Shown here piece after piece: positions 1 to 10,445 of a stretch of 64,000 nt of DNA. Each line of letters starts with the position of its first letter. Within the stretch, counting starts at the first letter, position 1. The stretch is from contig OZ024935.1 of the NCBI GenBank assembly GCA_964017235.1, forward strand, positions 1,736,001 through 1,800,000, given 5' to 3'. Origin of the DNA: Sabellastarte sp. h YS-2021. Lineage: Eukaryota > Annelida > Polychaeta > Sabellida > Sabellidae. The translations under genes and the position numbers were made by a program. The notes under the pieces were generated by a model, which saw only the letters and a program-made list of their open reading frames with translations, had not been told where the DNA came from and did no database searches.

Positions 1-11
1 CCTCAATAGAT

Positions 12-1502
12 TTGTCTTTATGTTCTGCATCTGTTTTTCTTGATTTTACATGGCAGGTCCATTCTGATCAGTGTGGTAGTGACCATTTTCTTATTTTAAT
101 TGATATAGTTAAGAGTATGCCTAAGGACAATGTTCCTCGTTGGAATCTTAAAAAGGCTGATTGGCCAAAATTCAAACTTTACTGTTCCTTAGATATCAAT
201 AGGCATAGTTTTACTGACATAACAGAAAAGTTTCCTGCATTTTTAAATAAATTAAATGATATAGCAACAAAAAGTGTGCCAAAGTCAACTGGACAGTCCA
301 CTGGTACCTACAAACAATGGTTCAACAGTGAATGTAAAAGGGCTGTTAAAGCTCATCAAAATGCAATGGATAAATGCCGTGCAAATCCTACATCAGATAA
401 CATAAATGAATATAAAAACTGTCGAGCCATTGCTCGTAAAGTAATTAAAGAAAGTAAAAGGAAATCATGGCTTGAATATGTATCAAAATTAAATGTAAAG
501 ACACCAGCAAAGAAGGTATGGGAAATGATCAGGAAAATAAGTGGCAAACAAAGTAACACCACAATACACCATCTGGAAAACAATGATGGAACCAAGATAA
601 CAGAAAGAGTAGACATAGCAAATAGGCTGGCCCAAGAAATTAGCAAGAATTCCAGCAGCAACAATTACCGTACAAAGTTTCAAAAATATCAAGTGAAAAA
701 TGCTGAAAAAGAACACCTGGATTTTGACACAGACAACTCTGAAAACAACAATGTACAATTTACCATTAGAGAACTATGTGATGCTCTGAAAAAGTCTCAT
801 GACACAGCCACTGGCCCAGATGAGATCCATTATCAGCTGCTAAAACATCTATCCAGAGACTTACTTATTTTGTTACTTGACATATTTAATGATATATGGG
901 CATCAGGTGAAATTCCTGAATGCTGGAAAGAGGCCACTGTGATACCTATTCCTAAACCAGGCAAAGACCAAAAAAACCCGTCCAATTACCGCCCCATATC
1001 TCTGACGAGCTGTTTATGCAAAACCATGGAAAGAATGATTAATACTAGATTAGTTTGGTTCCTTGAAAAAAATAATATTTTAACAAAATATCAAAGTGGT
1101 TTTAGAAAAGGTCGAACTACAAAAGACCAATTAATAAGACTTGAATCTTTTATTCGAGATTCCTTGTTAAAAGGCAACCATGTAGTCTCTGTATTTTTTG
1201 ATTTAGAAAAAGCCTATGATACTGTTTGGAAATATGGTATTATAAGAGATCTACATAAAGTAGGCTTAAGCGGGCAAATGCCCATGTTTAATCAGAATTT
1301 TTTATCAAACAGAGTTTTTAGAGTTCGTTTAGGATCTATTTATTCAGATATACATGGGCAAGAGATGGGTGTCCCTCAAGGCAGCATCCTCTCTGTTACG
1401 TTATTTATTTTAAAGATTAACAGTATTGCTGATGTGATTCCAGCTAACTTTGAAAAGTTTCTTTTTGTTGATGATTTCTCAATCACTTGTTCTTCTAGAA
1501 TG
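12..1502 (+). pseudogene. Truncated LINE ORF2, I/Jockey group (endonuclease end plus RT)
   Basis: This is the remains of the second ORF of a non-LTR retrotransposon, which encodes endonuclease and reverse transcriptase. The reading frame is open from the window edge. Near residue 20 it has GSDH, which fits the end of an APE-type endonuclease. RT blocks follow: TGPDEI, the NYRPISLTS fingers block, YQSGFRKGRTT, the palm block FFDLEKAYDTVW carrying the first catalytic Asp, GVPQGSILS, and the active-site box FVDDF near residue 490. The usual thumb and C-terminal region are missing: just after FVDDF the sequence switches to unrelated DNA and then to gypsy-type protein in the same frame. The wording FDLEKAYDTVWKYGI resembles I/Nimb-type elements more than CR1. 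It is 3'-truncated and so cannot be active. The assignment to RT is secure; the clade is an inference. Confidence 0.85.
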
Positions 1503-1589
1503 TTAGTTAATGTATTTATAGCAGTTAATGTTTTTATAGTGCAGTATGACACATTAGTGTTTTGCACTAAAAATTTTAAATATCTTATC

Positions 1590-2495
1590 TTATCTTCTAA
1601 GGTTATGGCAAGTAAAGGTGAGCCTACCAAAAGTCTTTGTGCCTGTCAAATACCAAACATTACAGAGGTTACCTTATATTGTGGACATAAACTCCCTGTC
1701 TTGAGTTCATGTATAAACAAGTTGCCTCCTAATATGCCAGTGTCAAAAGGATTTTTTGGTGACAAGGTTGTTGATGTTTTGAGGGACACAGGATGTTCAA
1801 GGGTTGTAGTCAAGAAAGCTCTTGTTAAACAAAAACAGTAGACTGGAAATATCCAGCGTTGCACTTTTATTGATGGCTCAGTGCATACATTCCCTATAGC
1901 AGAGATTTACCTGGACACACCATACTACAAGGGCCATACTTGTGCAGTTGTCATGGAGAATCCCTTATATCCTTTCATTATTGGAAATATTTCTGGTGTT
2001 GATGATTTTTCTTTGTCGGTTGATTCTTCTAAGGTACACAAACAAAAGGTCTCTGTTTCTCAGGCTGTAGTTACTTGTGGTCAGAAACAGCCTCAGGTTA
2101 TCAGTAAGACTAAACCTTTGAAAGTCATGCCTAGTGAGGTTGAGGGTATTGAAAGGAAAGATTTGATTTCTTTGCAAAAACAAGATTCAATCTTGATAAA
2201 ACGTTTCACCCAAGCAAAAGAAAAAGTGAAATGGAAAAGTGGTCAAAACAATATGTCTTGGTTTGAGATTAATGATGGTTTGTTGATAAAGTATTATGAG
2301 TCTCCAAAAGTTCAGTTTGGTGAAAAAGTTAGTCAGATTGTTCTGCCAAAACAACTTGGTCTTCAAGGGTCTCGCAAGACATTAGATCGAGTGTACTCAA
2401 ATTTCTATTGGCCAGGAATTCATGGAGATGTTACTAGAATTTGCCAGTCATGTGACATTTGTCAAAGGACTGTCCCTAAAAGGAAAGGTACCTAA
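1590..2495 (+). pseudogene. Decayed Ty3/gypsy pol: protease joined directly to integrase zinc domain
   Basis: This is a remnant of an LTR-retrotransposon polyprotein. The first part shares a frame with the LINE remnant upstream. It carries the aspartic protease block LRDTGCSRVVV near 1780-1810. One TAG at 1839-1841 interrupts it, and the same frame continues with the protease C-terminus (AEIYLDTPYYKG, then YPFIIGNI). A linker follows, then the integrase H2C2 region FYWPGIHGD and CQSCDICQRT ending at 2495. The His half of the zinc site is lost in a small deletion. No RT or RNase H sequence lies between protease and integrase, which is the order of Gmr1-like elements (PR-INT-RT-RH). The catalytic integrase core and all of RT are missing. 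Confidence 0.8.
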
Positions 2496-2542
2496 GCTTC
2501 TTTTAGAAAACATGCCTCGCAATTGCCTGGGAAATACAAAAA

Positions 2543-2740
2543 TTGCAGATGTACTTGTATAGCAGAAAGTTTACTTTGCAGACGGATCACCAGCCGTTGA
2601 TTTATTTGACAAAAAATAAAGTTGCAAATAGTAGACTCACAAGGTGGGCAATGCAGTTGCAACCCTATTGTTTCACAATTGCTTCTATCAAGGGTAGTGA
2701 AAATGTTTTTGGAGATTACATGCGTAGACTGGAATATTAA
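2543..2740 (+). pseudogene. Ty3/gypsy RNase H C-terminal remnant
   Basis: This is the C-terminal half of a gypsy RNase H domain. The readable blocks are YLYSRKFTLQTDHQPLIYL, then LTRWAMQLQPY and IKGSENVFGDYMRR. The TDH motif carries a catalytic Asp, and the final D stands where gypsy RNase H usually reads ADxLSR. The frame differs from the integrase remnant upstream, so a deletion plus frameshift separates them. It belongs to the same decayed element as the protease-integrase piece. Its position after integrase supports the PR-INT-RT-RH order. Confidence 0.75.
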
Positions 2741-3426
2741 AATATGTGGGTAGAAAGTAAAATTTATGAATAATTTGGAGATGAAAACATGGTTTTCACT
2801 TCTAAATGGGGGCTTATGTCACAAAGTGTCTTCATGAGATTTTATTTTTTTTATAGTTTGAGGGTCATTATGATTTTTGGTTCATAGTTTAAGTGCTCTT
2901 CTGTACAAGGTCATTGTGGGTTCACTATGGTAGTTTACTATGGTTTGGTTATTTGGTTGTGTGTTCATGCTTCACTACACACAGTATTTCATGGAATGTG
3001 AACTAGTTTCTTTACTTCAGTTTGAAGGAAGCCACATATTAGGCAACACATATTCTACAGCCCTATTTTGTTGTTTGGAGATTTCCAGCTTTAAAGGTAT
3101 TCATTATATTTTTGCATAGTTTTGTATAAATATTCACTTATTACAGGCAGAATAATTTAAATAACATATAACAAAGATTTTAATGTTTTTAATTACTACA
3201 AATGTGACTTGTGTTCATTTCCATTATCATCACAATTTGCATATATTTACACAATTTACATGTATATAAAGTTAGACTTGTGTAATTATCTTGCATATTG
3301 TGAGTATTGTTGCATCATTTTCAGCTGGTTCCAATGTGGGGAATTTATGGTGATGCTTGAATATATTATTAATCTATGATGAAAGATGTGATGGTTTATT
3401 TTTCACTGGAGATACTGTTGCATAGT
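2741..3426. other. AT-rich tail of the gypsy remnant, no gene
   Basis: No coding potential was seen. A short purine-rich run (AAATGGGGG) near 2805-2812 lies just before TGTCAC at 2817. It could be the polypurine tract and start of a decayed 3' LTR, but no matching 5' LTR is in the window, so this is only a suggestion. Confidence 0.3.
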
Positions 3427-3547
3427 GTTGCTGAATGTCATCTTTTATCTTTCTGAAGATGTGGTTGTTGATTATGACGTTGCTGAACATCATCTTTTTT
3501 CTTGCTGAAGATATATTTGTTGGTTATGATGTTGCTGAATGTTATCT
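3427..3547 (+). repeat. 52-bp minisatellite, left part
   Basis: Units start at 3427, 3479 and 3531, each with GTTGCTGAA, CATCTTT and CTGAAGAT in the same order, giving a 52-bp period. The third unit is interrupted at 3547 by a CR1-like LINE. The array resumes after the LINE at about 5354. Confidence 0.75.
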
Positions 3548-5353
3548 ACCTCACTCAATTTCCGACACATCACCCCAGACTCTCCTCCACCCACATTCGC
3601 CTCTTTCTCTGCTGTAACTGAAGAGCAGGTCACCAAAATCATTCAAGACTCTCCCACTAAATCATATTCCCTTGACCCTTGGCCCACTTTTCTTGTTCTT
3701 GAATTCCTGGATATCCTTATTACCCCCATCACCTCAATAATCAACGCCTCTCTAGCACAAGGTACGTGTCCTAATTTCTTTAAGCAGGCCCATGTAACCC
3801 CAATTCTCAAAAAATCATCCTTAGACAAGGAAGTTTTCAAAAATTACAGGCCCGTTTCCAATCTAAACTTTATTTCAAAGATACTTGAAAGGGTAGTAGC
3901 AGCCCAGCTACATACTCACCTTGATGAAGCCGGCCTGATGACTGCCTTCCAGTCGGCTTATAGAAAACACCATTCTACTGAAAGTGCCCTCCTTAACATT
4001 CACAATGATATTCTTCTCAATATGGCCAAAGGGTCTGTTACAGCCCTCACCCTTCTCTCCGCCACTTTCGACACCATTGATCACACTGTACTCCTGGACA
4101 GACTTAATGGTTACTATGGAATCAGTGAACTGGCACTTAGCTGGTTCAAATCATACCTGTCGGGAAGGACACAGTCGGTCAAGGTAGGCAGCACACTCAA
4201 ATCCTGTTGCCCTTCAGCATGGGGTCCCCCAGGGCTCCATCCTTGGTCCAATTCTTTTTTTCCTTTACACCAACCCAATCAGCTCCATCATTCAATCTCA
4301 CAGTAGCATCAATTACCATTTCTACGCCGATGACACTCAGCTATACATTTCACTCTCTCCAGCAAATTTTTCTTACTCTGTACAAAAACTAAAAAATTGC
4401 CTAAACCACATCCAAAACTTCATGTTCACAAATAAATTAAAACTCAACCCTGATAAAACCGAGTTCATTTTGATAGGTTCGAAAAACAACCGTAAACAAC
4501 TCTTTCCTCACTTTCCAATCAATATTCTTGGTAATCAGGTCTCACCAGCACAAAGTGTCAAGAACCTCGGAGTGGTGTTTGACTCCCCTTTTCACATTCT
4601 CCGACCATGTGTCACAGGTCATAAAGTCCACTAGAGCTCATGCAAGAGACCTCTACAGAATACGCCCCCTTCTAGACCTTAAAACATCAGTTCTTTTAGC
4701 CAATGCCTTGGTCAGCAGCAGATTGGACTACTGCAATTCCCTGTTTCTATCACTCACAGACTTTGAGCTAAGAAGATAGCAACTAGTGCAAAACTCACTC
4801 TGCAGGGTTGTCACCCGTTCCTCAAAATTTTCTCACATCACCCCTCAACTGAAAAACTCCATTGGCTTCCAGTTAGGCATAGGGTACAATTCAAAATAGG
4901 CCTCATTACATATAAAATTCTCAACCAAGGTCAGCCTGTTTACCTAAGAGAACTAATCCACCCCTACACTTCCTTTAGAAATACTAGACGAAGTACCCCT
5001 AAACTCAAGTTCCTTCATACCCCCACTTTTGACCGTAGAGTTCATAAATCAATTAAACACTTCTCAAATTCTTTTAGTCACTATGCCGCAGTTCTTTGGA
5101 ACTCTCTCCCCTTCCAAATAAGAAACAGTCCCTCTGTCGCATCTTTCAGGAAACACCTCAAAACGCACCTTTTCAACTCTAGCTTCCCAACTTAGTCTCC
5201 TTCCCTCTCGGTCCCACCCACTAACCTGGTACACTGACCTTGAACGCCCCTCGAATCTCCTTATAAGAAATGATTTTTGTTAACTAGCGCACTTAGTTCC
5301 CCTTAGTGGGGAAGATATTGCGCCTGCAAAGCAGTAGATTAGATTAGATTAGA
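3548..5353 (+). mobile_element. CR1/L2-like LINE, 5'-truncated, with 3' hairpin and ATTAG tail
   Basis: This is a 5'-truncated non-LTR retrotransposon. The RT can be read in pieces: FFKQAHVTPILKK, NYRPVSNLNFISKILERVV, FQSAYRKHHSTESALL, the damaged palm block [35 protein letters not shown], then in another frame [15 protein letters not shown] with the catalytic YADD, and [14 protein letters not shown]. The C-terminus reads WNSLPFQIRNSPSVASF. Several frameshifts break it. The 3' end has a short hairpin (TTCCCCTTAGTGGGGAA, about 5296-5312) and ends in ATTAG repeats. A 6-bp TTATCT flanks it (3542-3547 and 5354-5359), a likely target-site duplication. The CR1/L2 assignment rests on RT wording and the microsatellite-like tail. 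Confidence 0.85.
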
Positions 5354-5420
5354 TTATCTTTCATCTTGCTGAAGATATGGTTGTTGGCTATGGTGTTGCT
5401 GAGTACCATTTTTACTGGAG
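5354..5420 (+). repeat. 52-bp minisatellite, right part
   Basis: TTATCTTTCATCTTGCTGAAG followed by GTTGTTGG and GTTGCTGAG continues the minisatellite unit broken at 3547. This shows that the LINE landed inside a pre-existing array. Confidence 0.65.
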
Positions 5421-5544
5421 GACTTCATGTTACAGCTGAGTTTCATTGACATTTGTGGTAAACTGTGTTGGGTCAAGTAACAGGACATTGCATGGCAATA
5501 AACACTATTGTATCATTGACATTGCATTATTGAATATTGAAATA

Positions 5545-5720
5545 TCCCACCTCTGAGGCAGGGGTTCAATTCCCGGCACAGCCTCAAGTGGGAAAGCTGG
5601 TAGTTGTTTGCCGTTGGTCGGCAGTTTACAGTACAGAACTTCCCTTCCAACTACCTGTCATGATATGACCTGTCCAGTGTTAAAAGCGACGTAAAACCCC
5701 AAATAAAAAAAAATAAAAAA
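5545..5720 (+). mobile_element. tRNA-derived SINE with 14-bp target-site duplication
   Basis: The element starts inside the tRNA-like head (CCCACCTCTGAGGC, box-B-like GGGGTTCAATTCCC), runs through a body shared with copies at 14164, 26416, 10255 and 43830 (GCCGTTGGTCGGCAGTTTAC, ATGATATGACCTGT, AAAGCGACGTAAAACCCC), and ends in an A-rich tail. TGAATATTGAAATA flanks it at 5531-5544 and 5721-5734. It has no protein; it would depend on a LINE for movement. Confidence 0.85.
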
Positions 5721-5734
5721 TGAATATTGAAATA

Positions 5735-8383
5735 AAGTTGTTTTTTATATGTGTATGCAAATATATATGTTTTGTATTGTATTGATATTTGTTGTGTTTC
5801 ATTGATGTATTGGTGTGCGCGTATGATTTAAAGTGAGAGTGAGCGTTGTTTGAATAGTGTATATGTGGTTTTGCTCGTATATGTATATACAAACTTTTAT
5901 TAATAGACTTTTACAGTGTTCTCAGTGAAATAAATAGAATCAAGGCAGTTATGAATAAACAACAATAAATAAACATTTACTTGTATCATTTGCCATATTA
6001 GCCTCAAAACGACCCGTGACAGTCCTGGTTACAGAGAAAAGTTGGCTGATTTGCAAAGGACCCTCAAGGTACACTTGCGATTTTATGACAGAATATCAAG
6101 GTCGCACAAACCCTGCAATGAAAATTGGCATGCACATTATTTTCTGCCTGCATGCAGTATGTCTACAAACGCATCCATGCCTCAAGGGTAACTTACCGGA
6201 GACTTAGGCATTCTCCTTGCAAGTGTTGTAGGTTCTCCCCATTTACGTACATTGTTTACACATGCTGTGAGATACACTCACATGTGCCTTGCATGTACAT
6301 GAACCCACTGTATGACCTGTAGCTAGTCGCAGTCTGTTGTTTCATCTTCAAGTTGTGACACTGTTGTTGGGATAACACACCCTGTTTGCACATGAAAACC
6401 TCTACTACCCCACTACCAGGCTACATTCATATTTTTCAACAATATTTGCAGCACACTTACGTGTATATACAAGTACGACGGAATGTAGGCAAAGCTTTAA
6501 AGGGGAAAGTTTTTGACCCGGGATGAAAATCTCCTCAAATTACCAAGATCATATATTTGAAGTCTTTATATACAAATATCAACAAACACCACAGCTTACT
6601 GGGATATAACATCACTTTTGACAGCACTGATAAACTCTTCCTTCCAGCCTAAAAGGGCATTACTTCTCAAGGAATTTTGTTACTTGATGCAGTTTTTTTA
6701 CTGTTTTAAAGTACACAAACTTTATTTAAATTTTCAACAGCAGATTCCCACATAAGTCCTTCTGTACACAGCAGTTGTTAATTATCTGAGATAGGTGTAT
6801 ATTACAATGCACTTGCCATGCAACATTAGTTTGTTTAATTTGGCATCACAATTGACAGAGGAATAAAGGTTCTTAAATGCTCTTTGACTCCTTGACTTTG
6901 GGCTTTAACTATGTTGGTGATTTTGTCAAAACAGGCACGGCAAAATTCATTTAGTTTGCAGCATAAACGACTGCAAACCTTACATCTGACCATAGTCCAA
7001 CATTTTTTTTCAAAACAGGCATGGATGTCCTCTGTTTGGGTATCCCTATCAACCAAAATCACTACTTTATTCTATGTTTAACCACATGGCTGCTTGTTTA
7101 CATCACTGGCAGAGACTTATCATGTTATTTCACTGGTTGTGGTAATAATAAAAGCACGAGAATTACTTTTTAAGAAGAGTTCCATATTTATGCATTGTGG
7201 CCCTGCACAATTGACATCTGAGATGCTTCATATCTAAAGGAACAAAATTCAAGTATCATGTACAACATCTTGAGTAAACAGAGATTAAGATATATATTAT
7301 TCAAACCATGTTCATATTTGATCTTTAGAGATGTGTCACACCCGTCATAAACAGATATATATTATTTCAGAAAAGTGTACACCTTCTGTAGATTACAGGG
7401 TGGCCTATTTGAGGCCATTGTAATCCTATCCATACATTTTTCTTAAAGTTTCAATAAAATATTATTAAATTTAAGTGCATAATACTAGTTACAAAATACT
7501 ATATTTAGGAATACTATGTCTGATTCAGTCATGTTAGGAGGTGTATAGCATAAAACAATAATTCTAATGAAACTTTTAAGCAAACCACTTTCCATTAGAA
7601 GGCACACTCGCAGGTAGAAAACAGAAACCTCAAATCAAAGATTTTTTGGACATCAGAAATGAGGATACTGAAATAGTCCAAAAATAAGGTGAGTATACTT
7701 TTGCAAAGAAGTATAACTTCAGATTATTTTTATATGAGAAACAGAAGTGGATGAATGGACATTAGCAGATAATTCATTTCAAACTCTTGGATTATCATAT
7801 GTAAAGACGAAAAATACAGACTTACATATCGCTAAATACAACTGAGGTTTGTCCAGATTATGTCAATCCATCTGGCTTGTCTTTGTCATGTACACATGAT
7901 TTCTGGTATTCAAAAAGACTGAAATATCTAAGACAGCCAGTTTGGAGAACCTTATAAACCAGCGATGCTGTTTCGCAATGCAGACTACCCTTGTAAACTA
8001 ACCAATAAAGCTTCAAGTGCAGCACTTACCAGGCTGTTCTGAATACAGAACAACTACCAAATGTTAAAACCAGAGAGACCTCTAAACAAGGAATTGCAGT
8101 AATCAAGTCGACCCATTACAAGAGTGTTTGCGACAGTTGCAGGAAGGTAACTTGAAAATTACTTATACAGTGCTGATAAAAGACACTTTAAACATGCATA
8201 AAGCAGATGTCTTAATCAAAGTATACACCCAATTCATGACTGCCCAAGCAGGTTGGGATTTTCAAGTTCTACTGTTATCAATAAATTTTTGATAAAAAAA
8301 TAATAAATTCTGTTTTGTCAGGATTAAATTCAACATATTTGCTAATTAATATGTACCTTTTCTATATCATTGAACCTTTCATC
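5735..8383. other. AT-rich stretch with no recognised gene
   Basis: Only short ORFs are present. One, on the minus strand at 6835-7062 (75 aa), has seven closely spaced Cys residues (CWTMVRCKVCSRLCC and CRAC), but it matches no family I can name and shows no clear splice sites or other gene context. The 63-65 aa plus-strand ORFs at 6016-6322 overlap each other and look like chance ORFs. Confidence 0.5.
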
Positions 8384-9860
8384 ATTCTAATTCTAATTGG
8401 ACTTTATAGCGCTTAATCTCCTCTTTACAAAGAGGACTCTAAAATGCAACAGAACCAAAAACAGTCAACTAATTTCAGTATCCAGGGACAGAAAAAGAAT
8501 GCCAGGGGATGATTAACACTAAGGGCTTTGAGCTGCTTTTTGAAGGAGGCTAGGGAGGGAGACACAAATCTCATCAGAAAGAGCATCCCAGACAGTGGGG
8601 GCATCAAAAGCAAATTATAGCCATACTGTTTGATAGATTTATGAATAGAAGGGTAAAACTTTGGAATAACAAGGAAATTACCACCAGTGTGAAGAAACTT
8701 ATAAACAAGTGTGGCTGTAAAAACTATGTGATATTCAACAGGAAGCCAATTCTAGCTGGACTCTTTAGGATGTACTGTTATTTATGCAGATTGAACTTGG
8801 AGAGACTCCTGAAAAATGAGTTGCAGTAATCCAACTGACTACTAACAAGAGCATTAACCACAAGTACAAGAAGCATTGGGAGTAAGAAACCGCTCGACAT
8901 GTCTAAAGTCACAGAGTTGCACAAAAGAAGCACTTGCAGACATTCTGAACATGTTTGGACAAGGAAAAATCAGAGTCAAACCAGACATCCAAATTCTCAA
9001 TTGACTCAAGAGGGCAGAGAGGACTACTCAAGATATCAGTTGGAAAACATACTTTCAATTTATCCCTCTCTCTTTTTGATAGACTCAGTCTTGCCAGGAT
9101 TCAGTTTGAGCTTACTAGTTGACATACACTCTTTGACATCATCTAGGCACATGTTCAACTGTTCAATGGCAGCAGATGAATTATTCTGAGATAAATGCCC
9201 ATAAACTTTGGTGTCATCTGCATAAAAATGAAACTTTATTCTGTTGTCTTTACCAAGAACCAAACTGGGGGGAGTAGTGTACAATGAGAACAAGAAAGGG
9301 TCCAGGACAGAACCTTGGATGTGCCAATTAAGAGTTTACAAAGATCAGACAATGTAGAATAAATTTTTTATTGACTGATAACGCTCAGTTAAGTAGGGAG
9401 TAAACCATTTAAGAACAGTACCCCCAAATCCAAACCAAGTCTGAAATGAGTGGAACGATCAATGGTATCAAAGGTGGCAAACAGGTCAAGCAATATCAAG
9501 GCAGTAGGTTTGCCTCATGATAAGGAAAAGTGAACTTAAGTTTTTTATGGACAAAAGAGTTGAATGACCTACTTTATTTGCAGACTGGCATGGGTTGTCT
9601 AGGTTATAGACATGGGTGTGTTCTAACAGTTGCTTAGGAACCAGTTCAACCAGCTTTGGTCTGAAACTAGGGCCAGATACAGGGTGCTAGTTCTTCAGGT
9701 CATCCACTGGAATATTAGCCTTTTTGATAAGAGGAGTAACCACATCTGTTTTAAAACCAACAGGGACACATTCATCCATGAGTGAGCAGTTGATCAACTT
9801 TGTAAGTGATGGTAGTAGTATATCACTACATTCCTTGATGAGAGATGTTGGCCAAAGATT
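8384..9860 (-). mobile_element. CR1-like LINE remnant, minus strand
   Basis: An old LINE read leftwards. On the minus strand near 9850-9700 it has the RT fingers (VVTPLIKKANIPVDDL); near 9510-9450 a damaged palm block (LLDLFATFDTIDRST); at 9293-9060 an intact stretch with the catalytic box FHFYADDTKVYGHL and KLKLNPGKTES; and near 8610-8460 the C-terminal block RFVSPSLASFKKQLKA. The 3' end is at about 8384 and has a short hairpin (CCTCTTTGTAAAGAGG on the minus strand) followed by ATTAGA repeats, the same design as the LINE at 3548. Many frameshifts and stops make it inactive. The first part of it (above about 9762) also occurs at 43.35 kb. Confidence 0.8.
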
Positions 9861-9874
9861 AATCTTTTAGGATT

Positions 9875-10215
9875 TTGTAGGTGATATCTATTAATTTTCA
9901 AATGCTTGATGAGCATTTTTTAAGGGGCAATGAATATAGAATTGTATATCGTCAACATGAAAATGAAACCTAGTTTGATGTTTACCAATAACATTGATGA
10001 CAGAAGTAGTATACAGTGTAAATAATATTGGACCAAGAAGTGAGGGTTGATGAACACCATGAAATAGTCTTCACTAAAGTTATACCAATTGAGCACCGAG
10101 TTACCAAAGGCATTTAGAATGGCCAGCTGTGGAAAACACTGCAAACGTGCAGTTTACAAGTGAAGCCAGTCAAAGGGGTCTTGCGATTCTCAGCGGAATG
10201 TGACCTGTTTTTTGT
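9875..10215 (-). pseudogene. LINE RT fragment, minus strand
   Basis: Read on the minus strand this gives GPILFTLYTTSVINVIG and then FHFHVDDIQFYIHC, the RT active-site region with VDD in place of the usual ADD. It is a separate piece from the LINE at 8384-9860, because the active-site box is present in both. A matching fragment exists in copy 2 at about 43.35-43.78 kb, so it was present before the duplication. No intact frame remains. Confidence 0.7.
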
Positions 10216-10254
10216 TAACAAGTCAGTAACACCAGATCAATTGTTAATGCTGTA

Positions 10255-10445
10255 TTTATTCATTGGAATTTTACGTCACATGTACAGGTCATCAGAAAAG
10301 GTAGTTTTGTGGGCAGAGGATACACACAGTTTTGTCAAGGTTCTGTACTGTAAACTGCCAACCAGCAGTAAGTAACTACCAGTTTTCCTATATAAGGTCT
10401 GGGGTTTGAACCGAGTCGCGAGTGTGTTACCAGTGCACTACAGTG
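10255..10445 (-). mobile_element. Old tRNA-derived SINE, minus strand
   Basis: A diverged copy of the same SINE family as 5545 and 26416, read leftwards. The body (GTACAGGTCAT, GTTCTGTACTGTAAACTGCC) is followed by a tRNA-like head with a box-B-like GGGGTTTGAACCG complement and GAGTGTGTTACCAGTG. It is shared with 43830-44025 in copy 2. Confidence 0.7.
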
